Assembly (NCBI GenBank): GCA_030141605.1
Contig: JAQGDQ010000016.1
Coordinates: 1,132,999-1,196,998, forward strand
DNA: 64,000 bases
Source: Tubiluchus corallicola
Lineage: Eukaryota > Priapulida > Priapulimorpha > Priapulimorphida > Tubiluchidae
Direction: 5' to 3'
The notes beneath the pieces are model-generated. The model saw only the letters and a list, made by a program, of their open reading frames with translations. It searched no databases and was not told the DNA's origin. Of the stretch, positions 9,632 to 22,714 are shown one piece after another (position 1 is the stretch's first letter; each line of letters opens with the position of its first letter). The position numbers and the translations under genes are program-made.

Positions 9632-12600
9632 TCATGCCACGCAAGTTAGTTTATCAACAGTTTCACGACATTCTTCACATTTTACTTCGCAACACCATTC
9701 GAATTTACAATTGCAGCTTGTAAACAGTTGCAGGGTCTGTCGGCGAACTTTCAAACCGCAGTTTTTACACAAGGTTTTACAGCTTCGTCTCTCTGATTGT
9801 GAAATTTCTTTTCCCTTTCGTTTAGAGCAAAGCCTGCCCGCTGTTCCAACATGTCCTGTAATTCATTGAAAGCCACATAAATTTGTATTGTGAACTGATA
9901 CACATTTGTCTTAAAAAAACCCAAGAATGCAGCGACAATAAGATCAAGATTAAGCTTATAGTTATGAGAACTTTTTTACCTATTCTAAATTTGACAGTAC
10001 ATGTTTACGTCATGATACTTTTATTAATTTAGCAAACTGATAAATGTGCATCAGCGCTTGGTATTAAAAATAAAATTTATTATGTGAAGAAAGACTTTGT
10101 TCATCTAACTGGGCACCAAGTCAAAGGATGTAATAATCATTATGCTATATATGGGTCGCAGAAACAGAGGCTTAAAAGTTTAGCACCAAAACGCCAAAAG
10201 ATTGAGTTCAACTAACGAAACGGTTAAACATCTCGCATAAAAAAGCTAAACAAGAAACTTCATGACCCATTTGTTACTGTCAATGAAAAATGATAGGAAT
10301 GCTTACAGAAAGCCGCGATTTTGTTTCAATATAAATATATGCATAACCTGTATTCTGAGGATTACCCACATATCACAATACCGAAAGTAAAGTAAAGTAA
10401 AGTAAAGTAAAGTAAAGTAAAGTAAAGTAAAGTAAAGTAAAGTAAAGTAAAGTAAAGTAAAGTAAAGTAAAGTAAAGTAAAGTAAAGTAAAGTAAAGTAA
10501 AGTAAAGTAAAGTAAAGTAAAGTAAAGTAAAGTAAAGTAAAGTAAAGTAAAGTAAAGTAAAGTAAAGTAAAGTAAAGTAAAGTAAAGTAAAGTAAAGTAA
10601 AGTAAAGTAAAGTAAAGTAAAACAAAGTAAGGTAAAGCAAAGCAAAGTAAAGTAAGGCAAAGTAAAGTAAAGTAAAGTAAAGTAAAGTAAAGTACAGTAA
10701 AGTAAAGTAAAGTAAAGTAAAGTAAAGTAAAGTAAAGTAAAGTAAAGTAAAGTAAAGTAAAGTAAAGTAAAGTAAAGTAAAGTAAAGTAAAGTAAAGTAA
10801 AGTAAAGTAAAGTAAAGTAAAGTAAAAGTAAAGTAAAGTAAAGTAAAGTAAAGTAAAGTAAAGTAAAGTAAAGTAAAGTAAAGTAAAGTAAAGTAAAGTA
10901 AAGTAAAGTAAAGTAAAGTAAAGTAAAGTAAAGTAAAGTAAATTAATGTAAAGCAAAGCAAAGAAAAGCAAAGTAAAGTAAAGCAAAGCAAAGTAAAGTA
11001 ACACAAAGTAAAGCAAAGCAAAGCAAAATACGGCAAAGTGAAGTAAAGAAAAGTAAATTAACTTTAAGCAAAATATGGCAAAGTAAAGTAAAGTAAAAAT
11101 AATGCAAAACAAAGTAAAGCTAAGTATATTGTAAAGTTGTAAAGTTGAGTAAGGTAAGGTAAAGTTAGACAAAGAAAAATAAATTAAACATCGTACCGGA
11201 CTTCATACCTTCTGTAATATTAGCTTTGCAATAGTCATGGGATGGTTCCAAATAGACGAGACTCCTCCTTTTTAGGGAAGGTATTTCTTCAATACGTCCT
11301 GTATTCATCAATTTCAATTCGCCGTTTTTATAGTCAACTTTCACCGCTTTCCAGTATCTCTTCTTCAAGTAATCGCCAACTTTCCGGAAATCGGACAACT
11401 GCAGCCAACATGTTTGCGTCGAACAACTTCCGGATACGCCGTGGCACTTGCAGGTTCGTTTTAGAGTATGGCGGACCGCCTGATAACAACAAATTTTGCT
11501 CTTTAATCTTGACCATAATCAATGCAAACAAATATTCTAGTAGACGTAAGTTAAAACATACTGCAAGAGCAATCTGTATTTCAATTTAGAGATAGCATGT
11601 ACTTCTACGACCTTCGACACGTGATCAATTGTTTCTTTGGCTGTTGCTGCATTTGGCCGTTAGGCAACTTTTGCAATCGAGTTTTCTAGTTATTCAGTTT
11701 TGTAACAAATAAAAATAAAATTCAACAACAAACAACTTAAAAAATAAATTCAAGCCAGAAATTCAAAAAATATTATATTTATTAATCAAAGAGGCGTCAC
11801 TTTAAAATACCTCATCTTTCTTACCAGTAGATAGCACCACGTTATGCATATTACGCTATTACTAGCGCTGTTTACGTGGTAGAGTCCCCATCTACTAAAA
11901 TCAGTGTTAAACTAAAAAAGTTAGTACGCCTTTAATTTCAATTATTCATAATTTCTATTATTACACTTTGCGTTAAGTAGTGAAAATATTCAATTGTGCT
12001 TTACTATGTTAATATAAATAAAGGTGTTAAGTGAACTTACTGCTCTCCCTGCTTTATTATTGTGCAGATTCATCAAAGCTGTTGCATCTTTCCCAGTTTC
12101 CAAAGCGTCTACGAACTGCTTACTTATTTGCTCTCCAAATTTGACATTGTCACTGCACCCACCCCAAGTCCAGCCCGGAGCTGCTATAACAAAACAAAAC
12201 ACAAAGATGGCAGAAACAAAGTATTAAGAAACAAACTGCGAAGATATTTGACAGGTAGAATTTTCCATAGATGTAATTTCTAGGTGTCAACTAAACTAAA
12301 CTAAACTAAACTAAACTAAACTAAACTAAACTAAACTAAACTAAACTAAACTAAACTAAACTAAACTAAACTAAACTAAACTAAACTAAACTAAACTAAA
12401 CTAAACTAAACTAAACTAAACTAAACTAAACTATACTATACTAAATATGGAACTATATAATAAAACGCCTTTCAGAGCAAAAATGATCAGTCACGATGTG
12501 TTAATACCAAGAGACATCTATATCATACACCTATTCCGAGATTTCAAAGACTATTCACTTCAGTTTACACGTCTTTTTGCACAGTTTCGCAACTTGGTAA

Positions 12601-15447
12601 GACGTCATCTCAAAACGAGTGTGGCGGGACCCGAACTATTCTCACTCATCATCAGGGATAAGCCTGTACGATGAGACAGTGACCCAGCAAAAATATTCAG
12701 TACGTACAATTGCATGCGCGTGTCTTCCTCGAGAAAAGAAATGACTGAATATCGGCTGTCACCTCTCCATTAACTAACCAGATCTGGCGTTACTTAACCT
12801 TGCAGCTAAGCACGCACTGCCGGCCCTGTCTTATTTTCGGAAACATTACAACTTAAAATTCAGATGTAGTGTTTGTAGTTCTATTTCTAATGAAAGTGTG
12901 GTAACGGTGTTTTAGTAAATACAGGTGCGTCTCAAATAATTGTCAAAAATATAAATACCTTGGCCTTTGCGCCTGTCATCACAACCGCAGTTTTCAAATT
13001 CTCCAGAACTACAGTTTCGGGTCAACGTGTACATAACTCCAGCTGAACTGATGGCATGAACAAATGAGGTTTCCCGTGTTGCTGAAAACATTGTTACTGT
13101 TTTAGCCGAATAGTCCTTTTTAAAATTATCTAGTGTAAATGTAACGTGATCAAATGAGATGTAATACGGCAATTTCATATATAATAGCATCGACGACGAT
13201 AACGATATGTGATGGTGGAGCTGCTGCTGCTGACGATGTTGATGATGGTGATGGTAGTGAAGAAAACGAAGGTGACATAATGATGATGATGATTATCCTA
13301 TGTTGAAAATTGGTGTTTCATATTTGCAAGAGATTAAAAATACTGAAAATGCTGAATGCTTATCTACAAAACACTTAATCAGGCCCTATGATGTAGTAAT
13401 GTAATGTAATATAATGTAATGTAATGTAATGTAATGTAATGCAATGCAATGCAATGCAATGCAATGCAATACAATACAACACAATGCAATACAACACAAT
13501 ACAATACAATACAATATAATATAACATAATATAACATAATATAACATAACATAGCATAACATAGCATAACATAACATAACATAACACAACACAACATAAT
13601 ATAATATAGTATAATATAATATTTTTACCTGCAGGAACACTGTGAGAATAAAGGGGTAATGACGATCGAGGACAGTTCCATCTCTCCCAGGCAAACTGAT
13701 GCTGGCACTCTTCCATCCCAATTTGTGCTCCTGCTGCCACACTCGCAGAAAACGTCAAATACGCCTGAAAACAAACGGACGAATGAAAACGAAAGAATGA
13801 GTGAACGAATGTATTATTGATTCTATGGACGAATGAACGAGTGACTGACTGACTGACTGAATGAATGAATGAACGAATGAACGAACGAACGAACGAATGA
13901 ATGAATGAACGAACGAACGAATGAATGAATGATTGACTGACTGAATGAATGAATGAATGAATGAATGAATGAATGAATGAATGAATGAATGAATGAATGA
14001 ATGAATGAATGGAGTCGCCAAAAGAAAGAAAAAAGGAAAAGGAAAATAAAACCAATCAATCAGCTAGTAATCAGTCAATCAATTCATAGAAACATCGTTC
14101 AGCCTATAAAGCAGTACATTATTAGTCACACAAGCCACAACCAACATTACAAGCTGCTACACAACGAGAAAGTCTTTTACTAACGTGAAATGATTGTGGC
14201 GGGAATGAAATCTCTTCAATATCAAAGATATTTTTTTAAATGAGACACTGAATCAACAGGGGTGCCTTGGCCTTAATTGTGCATCCCCCTCAAAAGAAAA
14301 GAGCTACTGTAGCATGTGACAGTATACGGGAAATTAAAGTAATAAGAAGCAGATTTCCTGCCTGTTACTCATCAGGCTCGACGATGCTTAACTTCATAAC
14401 TAGTCCTGCACCTTGACCATTTAGTTATTTTCTCGGTATAATAGAACAAGTCAAAAATGAACACCAACGTTTTTCGTACAATTCCTCTGTGAAATCATAT
14501 CTAACGCTTCGGTAGCTACGTCATTAATTAACTCATTCGAGGGTTAATAAGCCAAATTTGCCAGTCGGCTAAAACTCAATAGAGTTGCGGAAATTTTTGT
14601 TTGCTATTTGCACCTCGTCGTGTGGCAGGCGCCAATTACCTTATTGTTACACCATACTCGAACACGATTCGAAGTTATTAGCCTAATTCAGCTCCCCTGA
14701 AGTTACCGACAAGCGTGTCCAGACTTTGGCTGGTCGGATTTAGAGGCAGTGGTCAATAACTAGTATGGACCTAACAGGAGAAGCAAGCATTGCTACTTGT
14801 TGAGCAATGTATTTCCGACTTCCGGTGAAGGGGTTAATAACATTTTTTGAAATAAATACTCCAACAAAGCTTGTAATCACACAGGAATAGATATTAATCT
14901 AAATTAAGTACAGCTTGGAATGTTGCTGTAAGAAAACTTTGGAATTTACTGTTTAGATCACACAAATACTGTCTTCCTTTTATATGTGATATCGTTCCGC
15001 CAGTTAAACAGTTACAGAAACCGTTTGTTAAATTTACCATAGTTGTTTAAATAGTGAAAATCGCATAGCCAATTTTTTTACACACAATTCTCGATTTCAT
15101 GGCTCTTGTAATGGGTTATAATTTGTTATCTATTTGTAACGAGTACAAAACTTTTTACACAAATGAAAATTTTCTTTCTAAAGTTTTTTCCTGTACATGA
15201 GATGTAAAAAGTAATGTTAGCAAAGAACAAATACGGACTGTAAATTTCATTACCGAAGTTACTTGGGCTCTAGAACGTAATTGTTTTAATTTTCTGACAG
15301 GAATGAGTTGTACGCCATACTAGCATATCTTACTCTCACTTAACGGTATATATTCACATTGCTTACTATTCTTGTTGACTAATGTTATTTTGCTTGTTAA
15401 TCTGTTTGTTTATTTTATGTGATTGTTCCACGAGTACGAATGAAATG

Positions 15448-15520
<73 letters not shown>

Positions 15521-15561
15521 TGTGTGTGTGTATATATGTGTATATATATATATATATATAT

Positions 15562-15599
<38 letters not shown>

Positions 15600-18500
15600 C
15601 TGTTATCTAACACATAAGATTAACGTGAGAAAGAAAGCACGTATAAGAAAGATTTAGTTTATTTAAGCTTGCTGTTTAAAAAATTAATAAAATCTTCATT
15701 AATGTTTGTTAGATTAGGTATGGCTGCACTTGATTTACCCTGCATGCTTATCAGGCTGTGCTTCACAAATAAATGTGACCAATTACAGAGCATACAGAAT
15801 ATTATGCCGCAGGAATATTGAGCTTCGCTTTTTATTTTATATCTATTTACTCAACTTTAAAATCTGACTACAAAACGTCCATAGAAATGTTTTTGTTACC
15901 TCTTTTACCTCTAAAATGCTCGTCGTTTGCAGTATCGGAAAACAAAAGTTCTGAATTCCTTGTTTTCTGTTTTATTTTCCCCTTTTTGGTGATAATTTTT
16001 AGTAATTCATTCCACAGCCTTTTCTAAGAATGTTGATTTATTCTTAATCCGAATAGTATATCAAACTATCTAAAGAAACGCTAAGTACAAAATAAAGAAA
16101 ATTACTTTTTTTACACAAAATGTACCATTATTTGTAGTACTCACAACTGAACGTCTGCCTCTGTAAATACAAATTGCAGAAATTAACTAAAATCATTTTT
16201 GTATATTAATCGTTTCTTTAAATTTTTAATCATTTCAAAAGTGCACGAATTTCAGCTAAGCACTGATCTTTGATAACACATCGTACAGAAAAGTTTTGGC
16301 AAATGACAGATGGCACCCTATGAAAAAACGAAAAACCAATATGTATATAAAACTAGCAAGCAAGCGTAATGAAAGGTCTAATCATTTCATCTTTCAGTTA
16401 TGCTCCAGAGATTGCTCAAAAGCCGTCCAATGAATTTGGATAAAACGCACTCTGACGAAGAGAATAGTTTCAAGTTTAACAACAAACAGCAAATAAACCA
16501 CTACTGCAAATTCGTGTTCAAGAACAGATCATATTTTTACTTAGGAGACAATCAGAACAAGAAATAGCAATGGGGCCAAGAAATAACAAACAAAAACAAG
16601 AGCACGTTGAACAAGATCGCACAGGACTTAAAATCCCAATATCCTGGTCAATGTACTAAAGCTAGACTATGGACGGATGGCTGTATCATGTCCAAACAAC
16701 AAACCATGAATACATACCGACGTTTAGAGATTATAGTGCATCCGTATTGTCAAGGTATAATAGGTGATTAACAAGACAATACTTTCCTATCATTACATAT
16801 TACACGCACCCAATGTGTTATGTTAAACATGATAATCTACCGCGAGATAATCCAGAGCCTTGAGATTAGCTTAATAAAGGCATAATGCAGAGCAGACAGG
16901 TTATGCGGAGTCCATTCAGAATGGGATGGCTTACTGGTTTAAATGGAGTGTTTTCATCTTACTTGTGATCCAGTTTATACGGTTGCAATAGGGCACAAAA
17001 AGGAACAAATTTTCCCACGAGAATATTTTTGCAAGGAAGTCTTTCGGGAAAAATTGGCGGTGACTTTCAGCCCGTCTTAAAAATTAGTGCATCACCAAAT
17101 CATATATTAATAAATATAATAATTAAAAAAGGTATGCCTATGTAAAATTAACTGGGTCAAATATAGTATAATTCTCATACTTTAAAAGAAGACAGAATGA
17201 TTTTTCATATTCAAGTACGGTAAAAGTATACATTTTAACACAAATAATACTGCAACAGCGTTTCTGATAATTATATAATACATTAAAATCTTAATTAACA
17301 ACGGGCGAGCCCAACTGTTGATTACATAAAAAACTAACGTAATTTTCAACAGCAAATACATTCCACATGAATGGAGTGTTTTCATCTTACTTGTGATCCA
17401 GTTTATACGGTTGCAATAGGGCACAAAAAGGAACAAATTTTCCCACGAGAATATTTTTGCAAGGAAGTCTTTCGGGAAAAATTGGCGGTGACTTTCAGCC
17501 CGTCTTAAAAATTAGTGCATCACCAAATCATATATTAATAAATATAATAATTAAAAAAGGTATGCCTATGTAAAATTAACTGGGTCAAATATAGTATAAT
17601 TCTCATACTTTAAAAGAAGACAGAATGATTTTTCATATTCAAGTACGGTAAAAGTATACATTTTAACACAAATAATACTGCAACAGCGTTTCTGATAATT
17701 ATATAATACATTAAAATCTTAATTAACAACGGGCGAGCCCAACTGTTGATTACATAAAAAACTAACGTAATTTTCAACAGCAAATACATTCCACATGTTG
17801 TACGTGTTTGTAAAAGGGAAAATTGAAGTACGGTACTTCTGTATGAGATTCAGTGTGTTGTATTAAAACTCGGCAAGTTTTAAGATAAAAAAAAGTTCAA
17901 ATTTCAAGTTTACCGCTGCACTCATGCATGAGCTATCGAACGTGTGTAGTTCGTCACAAACTAACACATCTGAACTGAGAAGTACAGGCGCTATTGCCCG
18001 TATAACTAGCGTATAGTGAAATGCATGTAACAGCGAAGAACTAGTGTCAAGAACGTGAAATTGTGTTTGTGTGGTAATAATTCTTTCACGTAAGTCATTT
18101 TTGAAAAAAAGTACGTTTCCTTTCAACATTTTAAAGACTGTATTGTTTTGACTTAAAGTTTAAGATTGGATACGGTTTTGCTTTAAATTCTCTTTCATTT
18201 TTATGATTAATACGAAAAATTTTTGAACACTAATAATGCTTAACATTTTATTTTACGTTAAAAATATGCCTTCAGTAGATGTGCATTGTGCAAACTTTAT
18301 AACACATCATAAAGGGGAACAAACGAACAAAACAAAAATCGCTAGTCTGAACAGTGAACGCCAAATCTGCATTCAGAAGGTACAACAGGCCATACTAGCT
18401 AACCTGAGTAAAATCTTAAAAGAATTTTTCCATACATTCAACATTTTCCAATTATAATTTAATTGACGTATATATACGCTGCAATTTTATATACAGATTT

Positions 18501-20737
18501 TTTATATTAATAATTCGTATAAACTTTATTTAAAAGTTTCTAACTCGCAATTGTAGTGGCTTTTATGTTAACTAAACTTGCATGTTTTGTATTTGTAAAA
18601 AACGCACAAATTTCTCACCTTGGGACCAGTCATCAGGAAATTGTTCACCGTCCTAAAAATAAAAACAAATAGATTATTTGTTTTAGGTGTAAATTATTTG
18701 CGCATTTCTTGTGTTAAAAATGTCGTGTTAGCTAGTATGCATGACATTGAATTGAATAGAATTTGTTGACTAACAGAGATAAAGTATATTAACAATACAT
18801 CACATACAAAGTTGTAAAGAGTTAGTCCTAATTAATAGCGGTAACGATGAGTCTAAATGGTCAGTCACACGGATAAAAACACAGGCTTACAATGAACGAA
18901 GTGATTACAACAAAATCATGTCAGATAGTTAAAAATATAAAAAGTTTAACAAATATAACACTCAATTAAAGAACTCAATTGAAGAACAAAATTTATAAGA
19001 CTTATTTGTAGACAACTGTAGCATCAAATGATATAAGAACAGATTGAAGCTGTCATGTGGATACTCGATTGCTGGATACTGGATCGCCTAATATTGTTAC
19101 GCATATCATGATGCTATAAACGTTATTAATATATTATATCAACTGCTATAGCTAAACTACGTTTACGTTTTTCTTATGCTTTAAAAACGAATATTCTGGG
19201 GAGGAAGTATCCAAAATCTGCGCTATAATTTAAAAAAAAATAACTCGAAGGTTTTGCGTACTGCTAGGGCAAAGTAAACGGTTTTAAAGTCGTACTTGTT
19301 GTTTGTTAAAATGCTTCTCATAACAATAAATAATAATTATAACTTAGAACGCCAATTATAAATTAATTGCTATTAGTACGGCAGTATCTAAAGTTTGCAT
19401 ACGAGATGAATTTTATTTAACTGATAAAATGTACAACCAGGGAAGAAAACTTAGCCTATTTAAATGGTGAAAAAAAATTCTCAATTTCGTTAACTTTTCA
19501 GTTATTTCGATTTTATAATGGTAAAAAATTTCGAATTATTTGAGCAAATTTCAAACCAATTCTTTGATCTGCTTTGTTTCACATGTTCTTTTATTTTAGG
19601 AAATTTAACTACGCCTTTTTGTAATTGTCATAGTGTAAAATGTGGTGATATTCATAATCAAAATTCTACATTTATTCTAGATTTACCCACAGTTGTATTC
19701 ATTAATCAAAGAGGTTACTAATGTCACTGTGTTTGTACCGACTAATGACTTTTACCGAGTAAATATAAAGTTTGGTACTTTGGTGAATTTATCTGCCAAC
19801 CTTGCTTTTTAAGACTTACTAAATACATCACAATAAGTTTATGAAAATGTATGACGGCTTTGGCTTACCTGCACGCACGAATGTTAATTAGGCTGTTTAT
19901 ATAAATATGGCCAATTAGAGATCATACAGGACTATATTCCAAGAATATCGAGGTTTGGTTTTTATTTTATATCCGTTTACTTAACCTAATTTTGTCTATG
20001 AAACGTCAATAGAAACGTTTTCGTCATCACTTTTAGCCCTTTGACAAAATCCGCGTCATTTGCAATATTGAAAGTCTAAGTCTATATGCAATATGCAATA
20101 GTTTAAGTGACAAGAACTTTTTCTTTTTTTCTCGTTTCATTATTTTATTGATGAAATAACTAATAGTTGGTTTCACAATTTTTTCTCCTATAGTTATTTT
20201 ATTCTTAATAAAATAAATCCAAATTGTATATCAAAATTAGGTTGTAAAAATACGCGGGAGTACAAATACTCAAGTTGTAAATCGAACGTACAAAATAAAG
20301 AAAATTATTTGACTGTTTATATAATTATTTATATCAGTCAAAAGTCAACATATGCAAGCTTCGCACTGTAAACGCAAATTACAAAACCTGACTGAAATTA
20401 ATTTCGTGTATTAATCTTTTCTTAAATTGTAAAAATAACATTTAATTTTAAATAATCTAATTACTATTTTCCTACCAATAATAATAAATGTCGAAAAGCG
20501 AATATCTTTGGGATTAACGAATTAATCACCTAGAAAACTAAACATTATTACACAATGAAGCAAATTTTTATATATGTACGAAGACAGGTGTATAAACATT
20601 TTCGCACAAACGCCCTTTTAAAATATTTAAAAAACTAGTAGAGTGACAAAAACTTACCATGAATACGCACTCAAACTACAAAAAGATATTAAAAGCAGCG
20701 TTTCATGCAACACTTTTAAGTGTCGATATTTGCACAT
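9632..20737 (-). CDS. wnt8: Wnt8 secreted signalling protein, seven coding exons
   Basis: Secreted lipid-modified ligand for Frizzled receptors. Exons on the minus strand: 20737-20658, 18652-18619, 13764-13629, 13081-12959, 12183-12041, 11479-11209 and 9855-9632. Phases agree at every junction and give 336 residues. Exon 1 encodes MCKYRHLK then a signal peptide ([13 protein letters not shown]). The tryptophan codon is split over the first intron and leads into [14 protein letters not shown]. Wnt8-type blocks follow: [52 protein letters not shown] and [19 protein letters not shown] carries the serine that Wnts acylate. The last exon gives the cysteine-rich end with [12 protein letters not shown] and [13 protein letters not shown], then TGA. 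A sequon (NIT) lies near the end of exon 6. The length fits the family and no domain is missing. Subfamily assignment rests on these blocks and is firm. Confidence 0.97.
10384..11165. repeat. (AGTAA)n pentanucleotide satellite in a Wnt8 intron
   Basis: Nearly perfect AGTAA units run from 10384 to about 10945, with one phase shift near 10824. A degenerate shoulder continues to about 11165. It fills over half of the last Wnt8 intron (9856-11208). Minus-strand frames read as endless LLYFT repeats because 5-bp units give a 15-bp period; this is not protein coding. Confidence 0.98.
12287..12445. repeat. (AAACT)n pentanucleotide microsatellite in a Wnt8 intron
   Basis: About 30 copies of CTAAA lie in the Wnt8 intron between exons 12959-13081 and 12041-12183. 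They are near-perfect, with variants at the right end (ctatactata). Confidence 0.98.
13200..13290. repeat. (GAT)n-like short triplet tract
   Basis: Imperfect GAT/GCT triplets lie in the Wnt8 intron 13082-13628. Confidence 0.7.
13393..13621. repeat. (TAATG/CAATG/CATAA)n pentanucleotide microsatellite in a Wnt8 intron
   Basis: Successive blocks of taatg, caatg, caata and cataa pentamers run up to the splice donor of exon 13629-13764 (donor gtaaaa at 13628-13623). The array almost touches the exon, so length changes here could affect the donor context. Confidence 0.95.
13797..14012. repeat. (GAAT)n/(GAAC)n tetranucleotide microsatellite in a Wnt8 intron
   Basis: Tetranucleotide units gaat, gaac and gact lie about 30 bp from the acceptor of the Wnt8 exon 13629-13764. 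On the minus strand they read as HSFI repeats, which I regard as non-coding. Confidence 0.95.
15448..15598. repeat. (TA)n/(TG)n dinucleotide microsatellite
   Basis: Alternating TATA and TGTG runs in the long Wnt8 intron 13765-18618. The rest of that intron from 14013 to 15447 shows no gene. Confidence 0.97.
15740..16235. repeat. Dispersed repeat B, copy 1
   Basis: Similar to 19860-20430. Shared blocks include ctttttattttatatc, tttgcartattgaa-like sequence, and acaaaataaagaaaatta followed by aaatacaaattgcagaa/aaacgcaaattacaaaa. Non-coding in both copies and well diverged. It lies in a Wnt8 intron. Confidence 0.6.
16943..17798. repeat. Direct tandem duplication of 428 bp
   Basis: Copy 1 is 16943-17370 and copy 2 is 17371-17798. 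Both start atggagtgttttcatcttac and end caaatacattccacatg. They look identical by eye, unlike most other repeats here. No coding content. The second copy runs into dispersed repeat A at about 17630. It is either a very recent duplication or an assembly artefact. Confidence 0.95.
17630..18180. repeat. Dispersed repeat A, copy 2
   Basis: Relative of 3585-4130 in the same orientation, lying in a Wnt8 intron. It shares gtttaccgctgcactca, cgtagttcgtcacaaactaac-like sequence and the end block caacattttaaag. No protein family seen. From 18181 to 18618 nothing further is recognisable. Confidence 0.7.
19860..20430. repeat. Dispersed repeat B, copy 2
   Basis: Relative of 15740-16235, lying in the first Wnt8 intron (18653-20657). 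The rest of this intron, about 18653-19859, shows no gene. Confidence 0.6.
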
Positions 20738-21725
20738 CGTAATTGTTCACAGATAATTAACTTCGTTTTTCTGTAAATATTTTTTAACAAATTGATATTA
20801 TCTTCTTCTGCTAATTAATCAACTTGATATCAGTTGTTTCTTTCACCTGATAAGAATCAACATGCAATTTATCACCTACTGACACCCAACTTACCTGGAC
20901 CAGAAGGAGGAGTCAGATACCTTCTTAACCAATCACGTCCTGGCGGCATTGATTAGAACAAAGGCAACACCTATCAATAACAAAAATAGCTGACGCCGAT
21001 TCCATAAAGGCACGCTTTCAACTCACAGGTACGGCAGGTAAGTTGTTTTTGTATTGTTCCAGCAAAGAGCATCCTTTCCCTTTTTGACCGTATGGGTCTT
21101 TTGTCGGAATCTCGGCACCTTTGATGTTTACTTTATTATATATACCTGTACTATATGCTCACCATATTTTTGTCTCTTACGTAAAAAAATGGCCGTGTGT
21201 CATAGTCAGCTTTTGATATGATCAGAGCCACTGTTTATTAAATTTCTTATTGTAGTAATTATGTAGGCCTAAATGTAGCTTTGGTGGATTTTGATTTTAA
21301 CTCTTATATTATACGTGATTACGTGCCTCAGTTACCCATTGTTAGTGTAGTTAAATATGTGGGCATTCAACTTAACACAAAATCTTGCAGAGTAAATTTG
21401 TTAAAGTTCAAATATTTGTTTTATAATCCAGGTATAGTCATTTGAATTCGATTATAAATCACTTACAAATTAATAAATTTTAAAAATTAAACTTGACTGA
21501 AAGGCAGAAAATGTGAAAAAGTCGAGATTGAGATTAGACTTATGCTTAAGCGTTACACCAGGCAATCCTTAGGAACGTAGCAGATTTTAAATAATTATTA
21601 ATGGCTCATAAGTTAATTATTAGTATTTAATCAATTACACATTGAATTAGTCTCTTAAAGTTCACGTGTTTAGTAGTTGCTAAACTAATAGAATTAAACT
21701 AAGGCCTATCATGATCACAAGAAGC
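20738..21725. other. Wnt8 5' flank, no further gene seen
   Basis: This stretch lies upstream of the Wnt8 start codon and should contain its promoter. I see no clear TATA box within 100 bp and no other coding signal. A minus-strand segment near 20885-20955 ends in a good donor (gtaagttggg), but its phase does not fit Wnt8, so it was not used. Confidence 0.5.
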
Positions 21726-21727
21726 TT

Positions 21728-21800
21728 CATGATCTAGTGGACATAGCGTTCGATTTGTAATACAAAGGACCTCGGTTCAAATCCACGCTAAATTCTGACT
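21728..21800 (+). mobile_element. tRNA-like SINE head
   Basis: The segment gatctagtggacatagcg followed by ggacctcggttcaaatccac has A-box and B-box like blocks (ggttcaaatcc) at tRNA spacing, but it does not fold as a full cloverleaf. This is the usual look of a tRNA-derived SINE. Nothing is recognised from 21801 to 22505. Confidence 0.45.
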
Positions 21801-22505
21801 AGTTCGCATTTTTCGGCCACGTGTTTTTATTTGTCAGAAACAGATTACAACTTTAATTTCTGTTGGAAGACCGCCCAGAGTCGCCATTGGGCTTGCTTAG
21901 AGCGATTTGTAAAAAAGTCTTTGTTTCAAAAACTCAGTAATTGCCATGTTGTTTTTCCTTGGGCATATCATTTTATCAATAAAAATTTGCAAGTATCGTT
22001 CTGTATTAAATACAATTACACTATCCACTTTCTGTAATTATATGAACTATCCCTGTAATAATACAAGTGAAACCGCGTGCTCAGAATGGCACTTGATGGC
22101 AGGTGAGGAATACAAATTCAAAGAACCTCTTATCATAAAACAAAAGCTTCCCACATCGATTAGGAAAACTTAGATACCTCACTTGCTTACTTTTTCTTTT
22201 CTCTTTCTCAATAAGAGTATACTGTTTACAGTGATCTCTACGGTGCGCATCAAAGAATTAGCGAATCTATCACGGTATTTTCTAAGCAATCACTTTCTAA
22301 GCAATGCACCCAAGTCTAAATATGGTTAAATTTCGCAAACCGTACAAAATTAATAATGCTGCTACAGGTAAAATGAAAAAGCCATGTTTTTAATACGTAA
22401 TTCATTTTTAATTACCTTGTGCACTGTGGGTGAACAATTTAAACTAAGACATAAGTTAGTTAGCTGCACTTATGATAAGAGCGTAAACATGCAGATGTAA
22501 ATTGA

Positions 22506-22637
22506 AAACACACACACACACACACATACACACACACGCACGCGAGCACACGCACTCCCGCATACATGCACACACGGACGGACGGACGCGCACGCGCACG
22601 CGCACGCACACGCACACACACACACGCACGCACACGC

Positions 22638-22712
<75 letters not shown>
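22506..22712. repeat. (CA)n with (CG)-rich interruptions and (TA)n end
   Basis: About 200 bp of CA dinucleotides with cgcacgcg interruptions, ending in a short (TA)n next to a LINE 3' end. All frames are open through it and are not coding. Confidence 0.98.

Positions 22713-22714
<2 letters not shown>

Noticed and set aside
10303-11172. Minus-strand open frame of 289 codons reading LLYFT repeats
   Set aside because: It is the translation of a (AGTAA)n array inside a Wnt8 intron.
13375-14059. Minus-strand frames reading HSFI repeats
   Set aside because: GAAT tetranucleotide array in a Wnt8 intron; it overlaps the true exon 13629-13764 in one frame only because of intron read-through.
20885-20960. 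Candidate first exon of Wnt8 (minus strand, starting MPPGRDWL, with a good donor)
   Set aside because: Its end phase does not fit the next exon. The exon 20658-20737 fits in phase, restores the conserved tryptophan and encodes a signal peptide.
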